Of a DNA stretch of 64,000 nt, positions 8,971 through 18,154 are shown piece by piece. Location of the stretch: positions 62,001 to 126,000 of the forward strand of contig CP060764.1 in the NCBI GenBank assembly GCA_023205875.1, read 5' to 3'. The position numbers and the translations under genes are program-made. Position 1 is the stretch's first letter, and the number at the start of each line of letters is the position of its first letter. This DNA is from Chloropicon primus (lineage: Eukaryota > Chlorophyta > Chloropicophyceae > Chloropicales > Chloropicaceae). The notes below the pieces were generated by a model, which was not told the origin of the DNA, searched no databases, and worked only from the letters and a program-made list of their open reading frames with translations.

Positions 8971-10064
8971 CGTGAACTGCTGGCCAATCATTCCTCCTCA
9001 GGAGATAGGACGGACAGACGAACAGATCCGAGGGGAGGAGGCGAGGCGAGGGCGGAAGACGAAGACGAGACGAAGATGAAGACGACATCGGGATCAGGAT
9101 CGGGAGGAGGAGGAGGAGGAGGGATTGAATTGTCCGATCCGGTCGATTGGATTGTGAACTGCTGGCCAATCATTCCTCCTCAGGAGATAGGACGGACAGA
9201 CGAACAGATCCGAGGGGAGGAGGCGAGGCGAGGGCGGAAGACGAAGACGAGACGAAGATGAAGACGACATCGGGATCAGGATCGGGAGGAGGAGGAGGAG
9301 GAGGGATTGAATTGTCCGATCCGGTCGATTGGATCGTGAACTGCTGGCCAATCATTCCTCCTCAGGAGATAGGACGGACAGACGAACAGATCCGAGGGGA
9401 GGAGGCGAGGCGAGGGCGGAAGACGAAGACGAGACGAAGATGAAGACGACATCGGGATCAGGATCGGGAGGAGGAGGAGGAGGGATTGAATTGTCCGATC
9501 CGGTCGATTGGATCGTGAACTGCTGGCCAATCATTCCTCCTCAGGAGATAGGACGGCCAGACGAACAGATCCGAGGGGAGGAGGCGAGGCGAGGGCGGAA
9601 GACGAAGACGAGACGAAGATGAAGACGACATCGGGATCAGGATCGGGAGGAGGAGGAGGAGGAGGGATTGAATTGTCCGATCCGGTCGATTGGATCGTGA
9701 ACTGCTGGCCAATCATTCCTCCTCAGGAGATAGGACGGCCAGACGAACAGATCCGAGGGGAGGAGGCGAGGCGAGGGCGGAAGACGAAGACGAGACGAAG
9801 ATGAAGACGACATCGGGATCAGGATCGGGAGGAGGAGGAGGAGGAGGGATTGAATTCGTCCGATCCGGTCGATTGGATCGTGAACTGCTGGCCAATCATT
9901 CCTCCTCAGGAGATAGGACGGACAGACGAACAGATCCGAGGGGAGGAGGCGAGGCGAGGGCGGAAGACGAAGACGAGACGAAGATGAAGACGACATCGGG
10001 ATCAGGATCGGGAGGAGGAGGAGGAGGAGGGATTGAATTGTCCGATCCGGTCGATTGGATTGTG
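8971..10064. repeat. Tandem array, six copies of a 182-bp unit
   Basis: Unit starts (at TGAACTGCTGGCCAATCA) fall at about 8971, 9153, 9335, 9514, 9696 and 9879, giving spacings of 182, 182, 179, 182 and 183 bp. The copies are nearly identical. Most length differences come from a (GGA)n tract within each unit, and a few single-base differences are visible (CGGACAG versus CGGCCAG). Each unit carries one CCAATCA element and one TCCTCAGGA near-palindrome. Frames stay open for long stretches on both strands only because the sequence repeats; the period is not a multiple of three and no protein is suggested. The first unit begins about 55 bp upstream of the desaturase 5'-UTR donor, so the array lies in its promoter region. 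Confidence 0.95.
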
Positions 10065-10566
10065 GAGAACAGGAGTACGAGAAGCGAGGTGTTCGATCGG
10101 GGAAAGGAGTGCCACTTTCCACTTTCCACTTTCCACTTGGGAGGAAAGAGGCCTCTCACTTTGCGGGGCAAAAGGGGTGGTGATTGGACGACGGTGGCAG
10201 GAAGTTGTCTTGTTTTGGGGAGAAAGGAAGTGAGGCCTCCCACTCGACTTCATCGGGAACGATGATGGACGGCGATGAATCAGGAGGATGAATGAGGAGG
10301 AAGCTTTGCTCCTCTCCCTTCTTCGTTTCTTCGGGTGAAGTTAATTATTCCCGGTCAACGAATACCTAAAATTTTCCTCTTCCTGTAGATATTCCATGTT
10401 GGTTCCAAACGGTTCAATTTTTCCCAGCAGCAGAAAGGAAAAGGAGGAAAGGGCCAGGGATTGGATTCTTCTCCGGAGGAAAGGCCGCAGAGGGAGGCAT
10501 CAAGGGAAGGAGGTACCGGTGTCCTGTCCCACCACAACCACACCATAACACCTACCTGCCTACCTT

Positions 10567-10605
<39 letters not shown>

Positions 10606-10910
10606 TTCTCAAGTGGAGGAGGCAAGAACAAGGCCAAGACCAAGGCTGGGACGTACTTGTACTCGACTCTCTTGTCCTGTGTTGTCCTGTCAAAGGGACG
10701 AGGGGAGGAGGGCAAGGCCGGGTCTTGGAGAGAAAAGGAGGGAGACACCATTGCTTTGAGTTGCTGGGATTGGCTTCCGGAAGACTCCGTTGCTTGTGGT
10801 CCAACTCACAACAAGGAGGAAGCTCCTCCTAACCTAGCTGGAGCTTTGTCCATCCCCTGCAATTCACTGGATACATACGGTATTGCATTGGGTTCCTACG
10901 TGGGTACAGG
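10065..10910. other. Intergenic region upstream of the large coiled-coil gene
   Basis: Contains four direct CCACTTT/TCCACTT units near 10110-10138 and a (CA)n tract at 10568-10603. A possible 3' splice site (GGGTACAG) lies directly before the next gene's ATG. No coding signal. Confidence 0.5.
10568..10603 (+). repeat. (CA)n microsatellite
   Basis: About 18 CA dinucleotides, uninterrupted. Confidence 0.95.
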
Positions 10911-13900
10911 ATGGAGACGGGGACTGCGAGGTCAATGGAGAGCCTCAATGGAGGTGCGTCGTCCTTGAAGCCGGGCACGTCGTCGGTGCTGGACAAGTTG
11001 AGTCACACGGCGCCGGTGAGGAAGGTGACCAAGCCAGAGGAGTTGTGGAACGCGACCAAACTGAGGAAGGAGACGGTGGAAGGGAACCAGTGGAGGAAGA
11101 AGACGATGACGGAGCTCCAGAGTCCGTCCAAGAAGGCGGCGTCGGACTACGACAAGCTCGTTGCGAGCGCCCAGGCGAAGCAGCAGCAGACAGTGGTGTG
11201 GGAGGAGCGGGACCCCGCGCAGAGTCAGCAGAACCTCGAGGCTCCCTCGACGTCCCTTCCCGACTTGGCTCTGGGGTACACCGCCCCCGCGAGGGCGCAC
11301 AAGGCCAAAGACGACATGAAGCTCTTCGGCCAGCGGAGGCAGAAGAGGATAAAGAGCCTGAACACTTACGTCAACAAGTTCACCCAGCAGCTGACGGACT
11401 TGATCGATCGGAGGCGGCAGAAGAACCTTCACTTTGCGGCGGAGGCCATCTTCTACGCCAACAAGATCGACTCCAAGCTGCAGAAGGAGGGCAAGGGGGC
11501 GAGGGGGGACGACAAGTTCGACAACGTTGTCGTGGGAGACCGCGGCTTGGACAGGGGGGACGGGCTGACCGGCCTGCCGAGCGAGGAGTGGCGGACCGAC
11601 GTCCCGATCAAGAAGAACGTTTCGAACTTGAAGTGGGTCAAGGAGCTCGTGCATTACACGGAGTCCTACCCAGTGTTCGCGGCGGGCGACAGGAGCGGCC
11701 TTCCGTCCTCCCTGGATATCAAGATCCAGGAGTACGACAACAGCCAAAAGACTCACCACATGTTCGAGCAGACGGTCTTCCCGTCCCTGAAGCCAGAGAG
11801 GCGCGAGGACGCCTTCCTCCTCGAGTGCTGGCTGATCGACGTCATGAAGAGACTCGCCGTGGATATGAAGATGGGGGAGGCCGAGGGCCAGGAGGCGGAC
11901 ATCGAGGACATCGCCGACGCGGCGCTTTGGATTTACAGGACCGCCTTTGAGGAGATCGCGAGGCAGGTTCACTGCTTGTGCAAGGTGAAGTCCGACCTCC
12001 TGAAGAGGATCTGGGACCAGTTCTTCTGGCTGCTGGAACTGAGGGCGGGCCTCAAGTACGAGGAGGAGGTAGACACGCTTGCTCACGCGTGCGAATCGTT
12101 CAGGAAGATGATCAACTCGATGGAGCAGGAGAAGAGCAAAATCGAAAAGTCTTACCAGAACAAGCTGGAGGCCTCGATCCAGGAGAGGATGAAGATCGAA
12201 AGGGACGCTTCAAGGATAGCAGAGCGCTACGCTCTCATCGAGCAGAGCAAGAAGGAAATCGACAGGCAGCTCTCGGAGGCCAACAAGCACCACCTTTCGG
12301 AGATCCACAACAGGCTCGCGATCGAGGAGAGGCTGAACGAGGTGTCTCGCCTGCTCAGGAACGAGAAGAGCTTGCACACCGAGACGAACAGGGAAAAGTT
12401 GAACCTCATGAAAGTCGTCAAGGACATGAAGGAGGAGGTCACCGAGAAGAACAAGGGCTTGAACGAGCTCAACTCGGAGAACGCTTCCTTGAAATCTCAA
12501 GTCCAGTCCCTGGAAATGCTCGTGGCCCGGTACGAGAGCCAGCTGGAGCAGGTCAAGACGGACACGATCATGGAGCGGAACCTCAAGGAGGCCGCACAGG
12601 AGGATCTGAAGCACCTCCGGGGCGTTTTGAAGAAGAAGGAAGTCCTCGAGAAGGAGCTCAAAGCCCAGAACAACCAACTTATCAACACAAACAAGAATCT
12701 CGAGGACGACCTCTCGACCACGAGGCAAGAGCTTGCCGACAAGTGTGCTGACCACGAGAAGCTCTTGCACGACTTTGAGCAGCTCGAGGAGAAGTACAAC
12801 CAGAGGACCAAAGACTTGAAGGAGAACCAGAGCACCTTGGATCGCGAGAGGGAGGAGAATGCTTCCACGATGAAGGAGATGAACAACAAGGCAACCGAGA
12901 GGGACAGCACGATCTCGAACTTGAACAACGAGGTCGAGAGGCAGAAGCTGGAGATCAGCGACTTGAACAGGCAGGTTCAGAAACACACCTCGGCGCATAA
13001 CAGCCTAAGGGCCGTTCTCGAGCCAATCGCCGGCGAGCTGGAGGAGAAGCAGGACTACGACCCGTTCAAGAAGGAGAGGGAGGAGCCCATGTGGGAAGAC
13101 GTTGAGCTGAGCGGCAAGGTGTACCAGACCTTGATCAAGGTGACGAACAAGCTGAGCAAGGCAGACGAGGATTTGAGGCACTCGCAGCAGAGGGTTGCGG
13201 TGTATCAGCAGCGGTTCGAGATGGAGGAGGAGCTCCGCAAGAAGCACGAGGAGAAGATTTTCGAGGAGAAATCCAAGAAAGAGAGACTCGTGAGGGAGCT
13301 GGCCAGCGTGAAGAAGGCCCACTCGTCCTCCAACGTGAATTACGAACAGGCCTCGGCCTTGAACTCACGGTTGGAGAAGGAGAATGACGACAAGAGGCAG
13401 GAGATCAAGCAGCTCAAGAACCAGATCAGGGACTTGAACGTCAAGACCTCGAGCTTCAACGATCTCCAGAAGGAGAATGGCTTGCTCAAGGACGGCCTGA
13501 ACAAGAAGAAGGCAAGGATGGACGAGATGAAGACGGAGATCAACTCCCTCAACAAGGAGGTCAAGAGGCTGAAGAAGATGCACCAGGAGACCTCGGAGAT
13601 ACTTGACAAGAAGGAATCCCAAGTGAAGAGCCTGACGATTCAGAGGGACACGCTTGCCCAACAAGTCCAGCAGAGGGACGAGAACATCAAGCAGCTCCTG
13701 ACGAGGCTGGACTCGCTCGAGTCGCAGCTCGCTACCTTCTCCGAGGGCAAAGAGAAGGAAGTCGGCGCGCTGATCACGGAGAGAAAGGATCTGATCAAAA
13801 GGCTCAAGTTCCAGAGGAAGCAGACCAGGAAGCTCCAGGAGGAGTTGGCAAAGATGGCAACCTCCAGCGCGGTCTCCAAGTACTTGCTGCAAGGTCTCAA

Positions 13901-15155
13901 CGTGGATCACGAGTTGCTGAAAGAGTCGTCCATCATGCAGAAGACCCAAGAGCTCTTGGCCGAATCGATGGAGACGGAGGATAACCTGTGCAAGTACGAG
14001 GAAGAGGTCGCAGAGGAGCCTCAGCCGGAATCAGAAAACGCGGAACTGGAAGCGTTCGACGTGCCAATCCCAGCGGTGAGGGATTACAGGGAGCCTCTCA
14101 CTATGATGAGGCTCAAGGTGTACCTTCTGGGCGCCCAGAACAGGGCGATGCGGAAGCAGTACGAGGCCGAGGCGAAGGCGCATAAGGACTGCGTGGAGAG
14201 CTTCAGAAAATCCATGGCCGACCTTCAGGAGATGTACGAGACGCTGATGGAGATGATGACCTCCATGAACAGGGAGATCCTCAGCGGGCAGGTGGAGTTC
14301 AGTCAGGGAATCAACAAGGAGCTTCACAGTTTGAGGCAGATGATTGTGGAGCCGCTTTGCAAGTGGGGAATCAGCTGCGGCACGAGGCTGCACGGCTGGG
14401 AGTTCAGGTTCAACACCAGGCAGGATGCCGGCCTTCAGACCAACGACGCTCTCCTCGAGCCGTGGTTGCAGTACGTCTCCAAGCTGTCTGGCGAGGTGCC
14501 AAGCAACTCGGCGTTCTTGGAGAAGAGGAAGATTTCGAAGACGATCTGCGCCGTGTACAGCAAGAGGCTTGACACGTCCATGACCTCCTCTGTCGTCTTG
14601 GGCTGCTATGGTGACATGAGGGCCGACACGGTCTTCGATGCCATCATGGTCGCTTTCAAGCAGCTCTACGGTAACTTTGACAGCAGCAAGAGCGAGAAGC
14701 ACGTCAAGGAGTTCATTCGCATGCTCCGCCACATGAACCACGACGACCTGAAGATCAGGACCTTCAGCAGGTTCTGCGGCATCGCTCAGCCTGCCCTTGG
14801 GGCGAAGGAGTTCCACTTCATGATGGACACGCTCGACTGCATCAGGAGGCTGATGGGCGTGAACTGGAGGACGATTGTCCAGCAGTGGGAAGTCGGAAAG
14901 GCAGGATTGCCAGTTCCTTGCATGATGGATGCTCTTTGCAACATCTACAACACGAACAACCCTGCTCAGCTCCCCGTTGTGATCAACCATCTGAAGTATG
15001 CGATTACGGACGGCAAGCTCGGACCTTGCGTCGATCTCGACACGTTCGTGGACACGATTATCAACGAGTTCGAGGACGGCTCTTGCCCAATATCTCCGGT
15101 CTTGGCTCCAAGAAGGCTCGTGGACACGTCCACGGTGAACAGACTCGAGTTCTAA
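10911..15155 (+). CDS. Large coiled-coil protein, 1,414 aa, unknown function
   Basis: An uninterrupted 1,414-codon frame from the ATG at 10911. Three parts can be seen. Residues 1-400 are mixed, with conserved-looking segments such as GQRRQKRIKSLNTYVNKF and an acidic, helical stretch. Residues about 400-985 form a long coiled coil rich in Glu, Lys, Gln and Leu with heptad spacing. Residues about 1060-1414 form a compact, non-repetitive, Cys/Met-containing region (SRFCGIAQPALGAKEFHF, DALCNIYNTNNP) that looks like a folded domain. I do not recognise the family. A cytoskeletal, centrosomal or ciliary structural role is plausible from the architecture, and BBS8 elsewhere in the window makes a ciliary role worth testing. 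There is no signal peptide or TM segment. TGTAA lies at 15162-15166, six bases after the stop. Confidence 0.85.
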   Translation: METGTARSMESLNGGASSLKPGTSSVLDKLSHTAPVRKVTKPEELWNATKLRKETVEGNQWRKKTMTELQSPSKKAASDYDKLVASAQAKQQQTVVWEERDPAQSQQNLEAPSTSLPDLALGYTAPARAHKAKDDMKLFGQRRQKRIKSLNTYVNKFTQQLTDLIDRRRQKNLHFAAEAIFYANKIDSKLQKEGKGARGDDKFDNVVVGDRGLDRGDGLTGLPSEEWRTDVPIKKNVSNLKWVKELVHYTESYPVFAAGDRSGLPSSLDIKIQEYDNSQKTHHMFEQTVFPSLKPERREDAFLLECWLIDVMKRLAVDMKMGEAEGQEADIEDIADAALWIYRTAFEEIARQVHCLCKVKSDLLKRIWDQFFWLLELRAGLKYEEEVDTLAHACESFRKMINSMEQEKSKIEKSYQNKLEASIQERMKIERDASRIAERYALIEQSKKEIDRQLSEANKHHLSEIHNRLAIEERLNEVSRLLRNEKSLHTETNREKLNLMKVVKDMKEEVTEKNKGLNELNSENASLKSQVQSLEMLVARYESQLEQVKTDTIMERNLKEAAQEDLKHLRGVLKKKEVLEKELKAQNNQLINTNKNLEDDLSTTRQELADKCADHEKLLHDFEQLEEKYNQRTKDLKENQSTLDREREENASTMKEMNNKATERDSTISNLNNEVERQKLEISDLNRQVQKHTSAHNSLRAVLEPIAGELEEKQDYDPFKKEREEPMWEDVELSGKVYQTLIKVTNKLSKADEDLRHSQQRVAVYQQRFEMEEELRKKHEEKIFEEKSKKERLVRELASVKKAHSSSNVNYEQASALNSRLEKENDDKRQEIKQLKNQIRDLNVKTSSFNDLQKENGLLKDGLNKKKARMDEMKTEINSLNKEVKRLKKMHQETSEILDKKESQVKSLTIQRDTLAQQVQQRDENIKQLLTRLDSLESQLATFSEGKEKEVGALITERKDLIKRLKFQRKQTRKLQEELAKMATSSAVSKYLLQGLNVDHELLKESSIMQKTQELLAESMETEDNLCKYEEEVAEEPQPESENAELEAFDVPIPAVRDYREPLTMMRLKVYLLGAQNRAMRKQYEAEAKAHKDCVESFRKSMADLQEMYETLMEMMTSMNREILSGQVEFSQGINKELHSLRQMIVEPLCKWGISCGTRLHGWEFRFNTRQDAGLQTNDALLEPWLQYVSKLSGEVPSNSAFLEKRKISKTICAVYSKRLDTSMTSSVVLGCYGDMRADTVFDAIMVAFKQLYGNFDSSKSEKHVKEFIRMLRHMNHDDLKIRTFSRFCGIAQPALGAKEFHFMMDTLDCIRRLMGVNWRTIVQQWEVGKAGLPVPCMMDALCNIYNTNNPAQLPVVINHLKYAITDGKLGPCVDLDTFVDTIINEFEDGSCPISPVLAPRRLVDTSTVNRLEF

Positions 15156-15327
15156 AGACTATGTAATTTAGGCACACACACACACACAATCGCCGAGGGG
15201 TTGGACGCCCGCGCGCGCAAACCTGGCACTGCTTGCTATCGTGCTCATATCTTGTTACAAATCATGTGCTTAACTCTTGAATGCCTCTTCCCCCGAACCG
15301 CTAGCAGTAGCTTCTGAAGTTTCTCCT

Positions 15328-15882
15328 CTAGTCGTCCTCTTGGAGACTCTTGATGACGAAACCGCCGGCGAAGAGGACGCCGAAGACGGTGAAGAGAGCC
15401 AGGGTGCTCCCGTAGTGAATGACGGAGAGAGCCACGTTGTCGTCTGGGATCAAGGTCAGGGCCCCGAGCGCTGCCACGAAGGGGAGGATGGAGTACGACG
15501 TGATCGTGGCGCCGTCCTTGGCGAAGGCGTTCTCGATGAGGGCCAGGACCCCGAGCTTCTCCGCGGTGGAAAGAAGTTTCAGGTTCTCCACCTTGGAAAG
15601 GGAGAGCCCAGCCTTCTCCGCTGCGCTCAGCAAGCCGGACTTCTCGACGGAGCTCAAGACTTTCCTGTCAGCGAGCCTTTCCACGAGGTTATACGACTTC
15701 TTTTCCTTGTCCTCCAAGAAGATCCCAACGCTCCCGAGGCCCTTCTGCCAGTCCTTGTCCTGCGTGACCACCTTCCTTCCCACCTGGGCCACCACGTTCC
15801 TCGACGGAGCGGCAGGGGCCCTCCTGACTCCCACCCTCGCGGCTCCCACGCCGCGCTCGACACCAACCGACGCCTTGTTCAT
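15328..15882 (-). CDS. DUF1118 thylakoid protein, RIQ-like
   Basis: 184 residues. The first 45 are Arg/Ala/Val-rich without acids until about residue 43 (MNKASVGVERGVGAARV...), typical of a chloroplast transit peptide. Repeated short motifs follow (VEKSGLLSAAEKAGL, VENLKLLSTAEKLGVL), then two hydrophobic helices at about 127-145 and 155-178 separated by IPDDNVAL. This matches the DUF1118 family, which includes Arabidopsis RIQ1/RIQ2, grana proteins needed for normal non-photochemical quenching and LHCII organisation. The family assignment rests on my recognition of the EKSGLLS and PDDN patterns. It is convergent with the coiled-coil gene, with TGTAA at 15255-15259 (minus strand). Two apparent 5'-UTR introns with the shared motif precede it. 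Confidence 0.82.
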   Translation of the reverse strand: MNKASVGVERGVGAARVGVRRAPAAPSRNVVAQVGRKVVTQDKDWQKGLGSVGIFLEDKEKKSYNLVERLADRKVLSSVEKSGLLSAAEKAGLSLSKVENLKLLSTAEKLGVLALIENAFAKDGATITSYSILPFVAALGALTLIPDDNVALSVIHYGSTLALFTVFGVLFAGGFVIKSLQEDD

Positions 15883-15897
15883 CCTCCCTGAGTCTAC

Positions 15898-16067
15898 CTG
15901 TCGTGGTCGTCCCCATCCATCGAAAACGAAAACAAAAGTCAGTCCTGGACTCGATTTCCTCGAGTGAGGGGTCGTTCGAGACGGAAGAGGGCCAGAACCT
16001 CAGTCCATGGAACCGCCGCCCTCCTCGGTCGACGCCCTCGGCGTCCACGCCGACTCAAACTCCTTAC
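15898..16067 (-). other. Probable 5'-UTR intron of the RIQ-like gene, carries the shared motif
   Basis: Minus strand: GTAAGG donor after 16068, shared motif at 15958-15990 (77 nt from the donor), branch-like GGACTGACTTTTG, and a GACAG acceptor at 15898, 15 bp before the ATG. Length 170 bp. Confidence 0.55.
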
Positions 16068-16107
16068 CTTCGCTTCCCAATCCCACCCAAAAACCACGAG
16101 GAAGAGA

Positions 16108-16262
16108 CTTTGTTATTGATGCACAAAAAGTCAGGACCGAATCCACACCATTTCTTCCAAGCGAGGGGTCATACGAAAGAGGAGAGCGAGACGCTTGGAT
16201 TGGTAATGACACAACACCTTTCTTCGCTCTCCCTCCGCGTCCTTTTCCCCCATGAAACTCAC
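16108..16262 (-). other. Second probable 5'-UTR intron of the RIQ-like gene, carries the shared motif
   Basis: Minus strand: GTGAGT donor after 16263, shared motif at 16157-16198 (64 nt from the donor), branch-like TCCTGACTTTTTG, and a CAAAG acceptor at 16108. It leaves a 40-nt untranslated exon (16068-16107) before the next intron. A third donor (GTAAGA, 16358) followed by a weaker motif copy (about 16322-16350) may mark one more. Confidence 0.5.
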
Positions 16263-16659
16263 CCTTTGCTCGCCAGGACTCGAAGAGATCTGATCCTTTT
16301 TCCGCCAATGAGAGCCACTCGTTTTTCAGGGGTCGTTTCACGAGTGTACCAATCTTACCTCACCGTACACCCAAGATGAGACCTTGGTTTTCGAGGCCTT
16401 TGGACAATCCCAGACAAGGTTCACACAGGGCGACGGGAGGAAGGGGAAAGGTCTCGTCTTGCGCGAGTGTTGCGTCGGCAGTGGGGAAGGGGAGTGCTTT
16501 AGGACGAAGATAGAGATTGTGAGAATTCGATTGAGCCGTCATTTGCTCGTTTTGGTGCGCGGAGTGTCGAGAGAAGCGTCCTTGGGGACGAGGGGATTGC
16601 TGTGGGCACAAGATTTTTCGAGGGCATCGGTCGCTTTGTTCGCTTCCGTGAGGCCGAGT

Positions 16660-16848
16660 GTGAGGGCGAGGGGTGCTGGGGGTGGCATCGGACGAAAGTG
16701 CGTCTCGAGATCTTTCGATTGAACCCTCCCTCGAAGGTTTTTGCGGTCGGAGAGGTCGGTGGCAAAGTGGATGAGCAAGAGGAGGATGAGAGAAGCTTAC
16801 GAGTCATCCTAATGGCCAATTGAAGGGGAAGAGGAAGGGGAAGAGCAG
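16660..16848 (+). other. Possible 5'-UTR intron of the 391-aa coiled-coil gene, carries the shared motif
   Basis: GTGAGG donor at 16660 (alternative 16648), the shared motif at 16693-16737, a CCTAAT branch-like site and a GCAG acceptor at 16845-16848, 17 bp before the ATG. A weaker motif copy is at about 16500-16545. The acceptor region is purine-rich, so this one is less certain. Confidence 0.35.
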
Positions 16849-16865
16849 GAAGAGTTTTCATCGCA

Positions 16866-18041
16866 ATGGAAGGTGCGGAGAGCAAGGTGGAGGCTGCGAG
16901 GTCTGAGGTGGAGAAGTCCTTGCTCCTTGCGTCTCTGCAGGACTACAACGAGAAGCTTGTTATGGAGGTGACGAAACTGAGGGAGGAGAACGAGACACTC
17001 CTCCTCGCGTTGGACGAGAAGGACGGGCTCCTGGTGGAGAGGGACGCGCACTTTGCGGGCGCCAAGGGGGCGATCGACCGGTCGATCCAGCTGCTGAAGG
17101 CGAACGTGGTGACGAGCCTGAGGGAGAGGGACGAGGCGACGTCCCGCGTCAAGGCGTCGGAGGCCCTTCGCATCGCTTCCGAGGAGAGGGTGAGGAGGTT
17201 GGAGTCCTCCCTGGCCGAGTCCAAGGCCGAGGTGGAGCGCCAGAAGGAGCTCGTCTCCCGGTCGCTCAGGGCCCTCGCCAAGCACAAGGTCGCCTCCACC
17301 CTCGCCCTGCAGAAGCAGAGCAGCAAGACGGCGTCGCCTCTGAGCATCGCGAGCGGCTCCCCCCAGGCCACGCCGACCGGCGAGGACGAGAGAGACCTCG
17401 TGAAGCACATGGAAGTGGAGCACTTGCTCGACACGGTTGGGTCAACGCTGCAACAAAAAATTCTGTCCGACAAGTGCCAAGTTCTCGAGAGCCAAGTCTG
17501 CAGCGTGAACACGATACTGAAGGACGAGAGGGACTACCGCTTGCTCCTGGAGCAGAGGCAGGGCGCCTCCCAGAGGACAATCTCTCAGCTGATCTCTCTG
17601 CTGTTCGTCGACAAGTCCGAGTCCCAAAGAAAGAAGCAACTGCTGAGGTCCCTCGTGGCTGCCGCCGGTGCTGCGACGAAGGGAAAGAAGGCGACTCCCT
17701 CTCTGCCATCCCCGTTGAGGGTGGTTCGCAAGGGGAGGCAAAAAGGCAGCAGTGGGGACTCGTCGGAAGGTCTGAGCATGCAAGCCCTAGACAACCTGCT
17801 GGAGACGAACTCCGAGGCCGAGGCCATGAGGCGCGCCCACTTCAGGCTGATCCTGAACTTGTTAGAGGACGAGCTCCACCTCCTGGACATGCACTACGAC
17901 CGCTTGCTCCAGGAGAAGGAGCGGAAGAAGGACGAGGACACCTCCCGGTACGTGCAGTCGCTCATCGATCGTATTCTCGAGGAGATCAAGGAGAAGGGGG
18001 CTCAGGTCCGATTGTTCAGCGCCCTCCTCAAAAAGTCCTGA
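16866..18041 (+). CDS. Coiled-coil protein, 391 aa, unknown function
   Basis: A 391-residue frame from the ATG at 16866. Residues 1-135 are a strongly predicted coiled coil (Glu/Lys/Leu-rich heptads). A Ser/Thr-Pro-rich linker follows (about 150-180), more helix at 185-250, a basic, Ser-rich low-complexity region at about 265-310 (KGKKATPSLPSPLRVVRKGR), and a helical C terminus at 315-390 with charged Glu/Arg repeats. There is no TM segment, signal peptide or enzymatic motif, and I do not recognise the family. The gene is divergent from the RIQ-like gene; the 980 bp between them carry shared motifs pointing each way. A TGTAA signal occurs at 18080-18084. Confidence 0.8.
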   Translation: MEGAESKVEAARSEVEKSLLLASLQDYNEKLVMEVTKLREENETLLLALDEKDGLLVERDAHFAGAKGAIDRSIQLLKANVVTSLRERDEATSRVKASEALRIASEERVRRLESSLAESKAEVERQKELVSRSLRALAKHKVASTLALQKQSSKTASPLSIASGSPQATPTGEDERDLVKHMEVEHLLDTVGSTLQQKILSDKCQVLESQVCSVNTILKDERDYRLLLEQRQGASQRTISQLISLLFVDKSESQRKKQLLRSLVAAAGAATKGKKATPSLPSPLRVVRKGRQKGSSGDSSEGLSMQALDNLLETNSEAEAMRRAHFRLILNLLEDELHLLDMHYDRLLQEKERKKDEDTSRYVQSLIDRILEEIKEKGAQVRLFSALLKKS

Positions 18042-18154
18042 ACCGGAGTATTATGCTAGAGAGTACGAGTACAAATAATTGTAAATTATAACCGCGCCGC
18101 AACGCAACGAACGCTTTTGCCCCTCCCTCTTCCCTCGGGGCAGAGCTAAATGGT

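Noticed and set aside
8971-10064. CRISPR-like array
   Set aside because: The whole 182-bp unit is repeated without unique spacers, in a eukaryotic nuclear context.
9076-10265. Repeated Gly/Ser/Pro-rich frames through the 182-bp array on both strands
   Set aside because: The unit is not a multiple of three, frames exist on both strands, and the sequence is low complexity; no coding signal.
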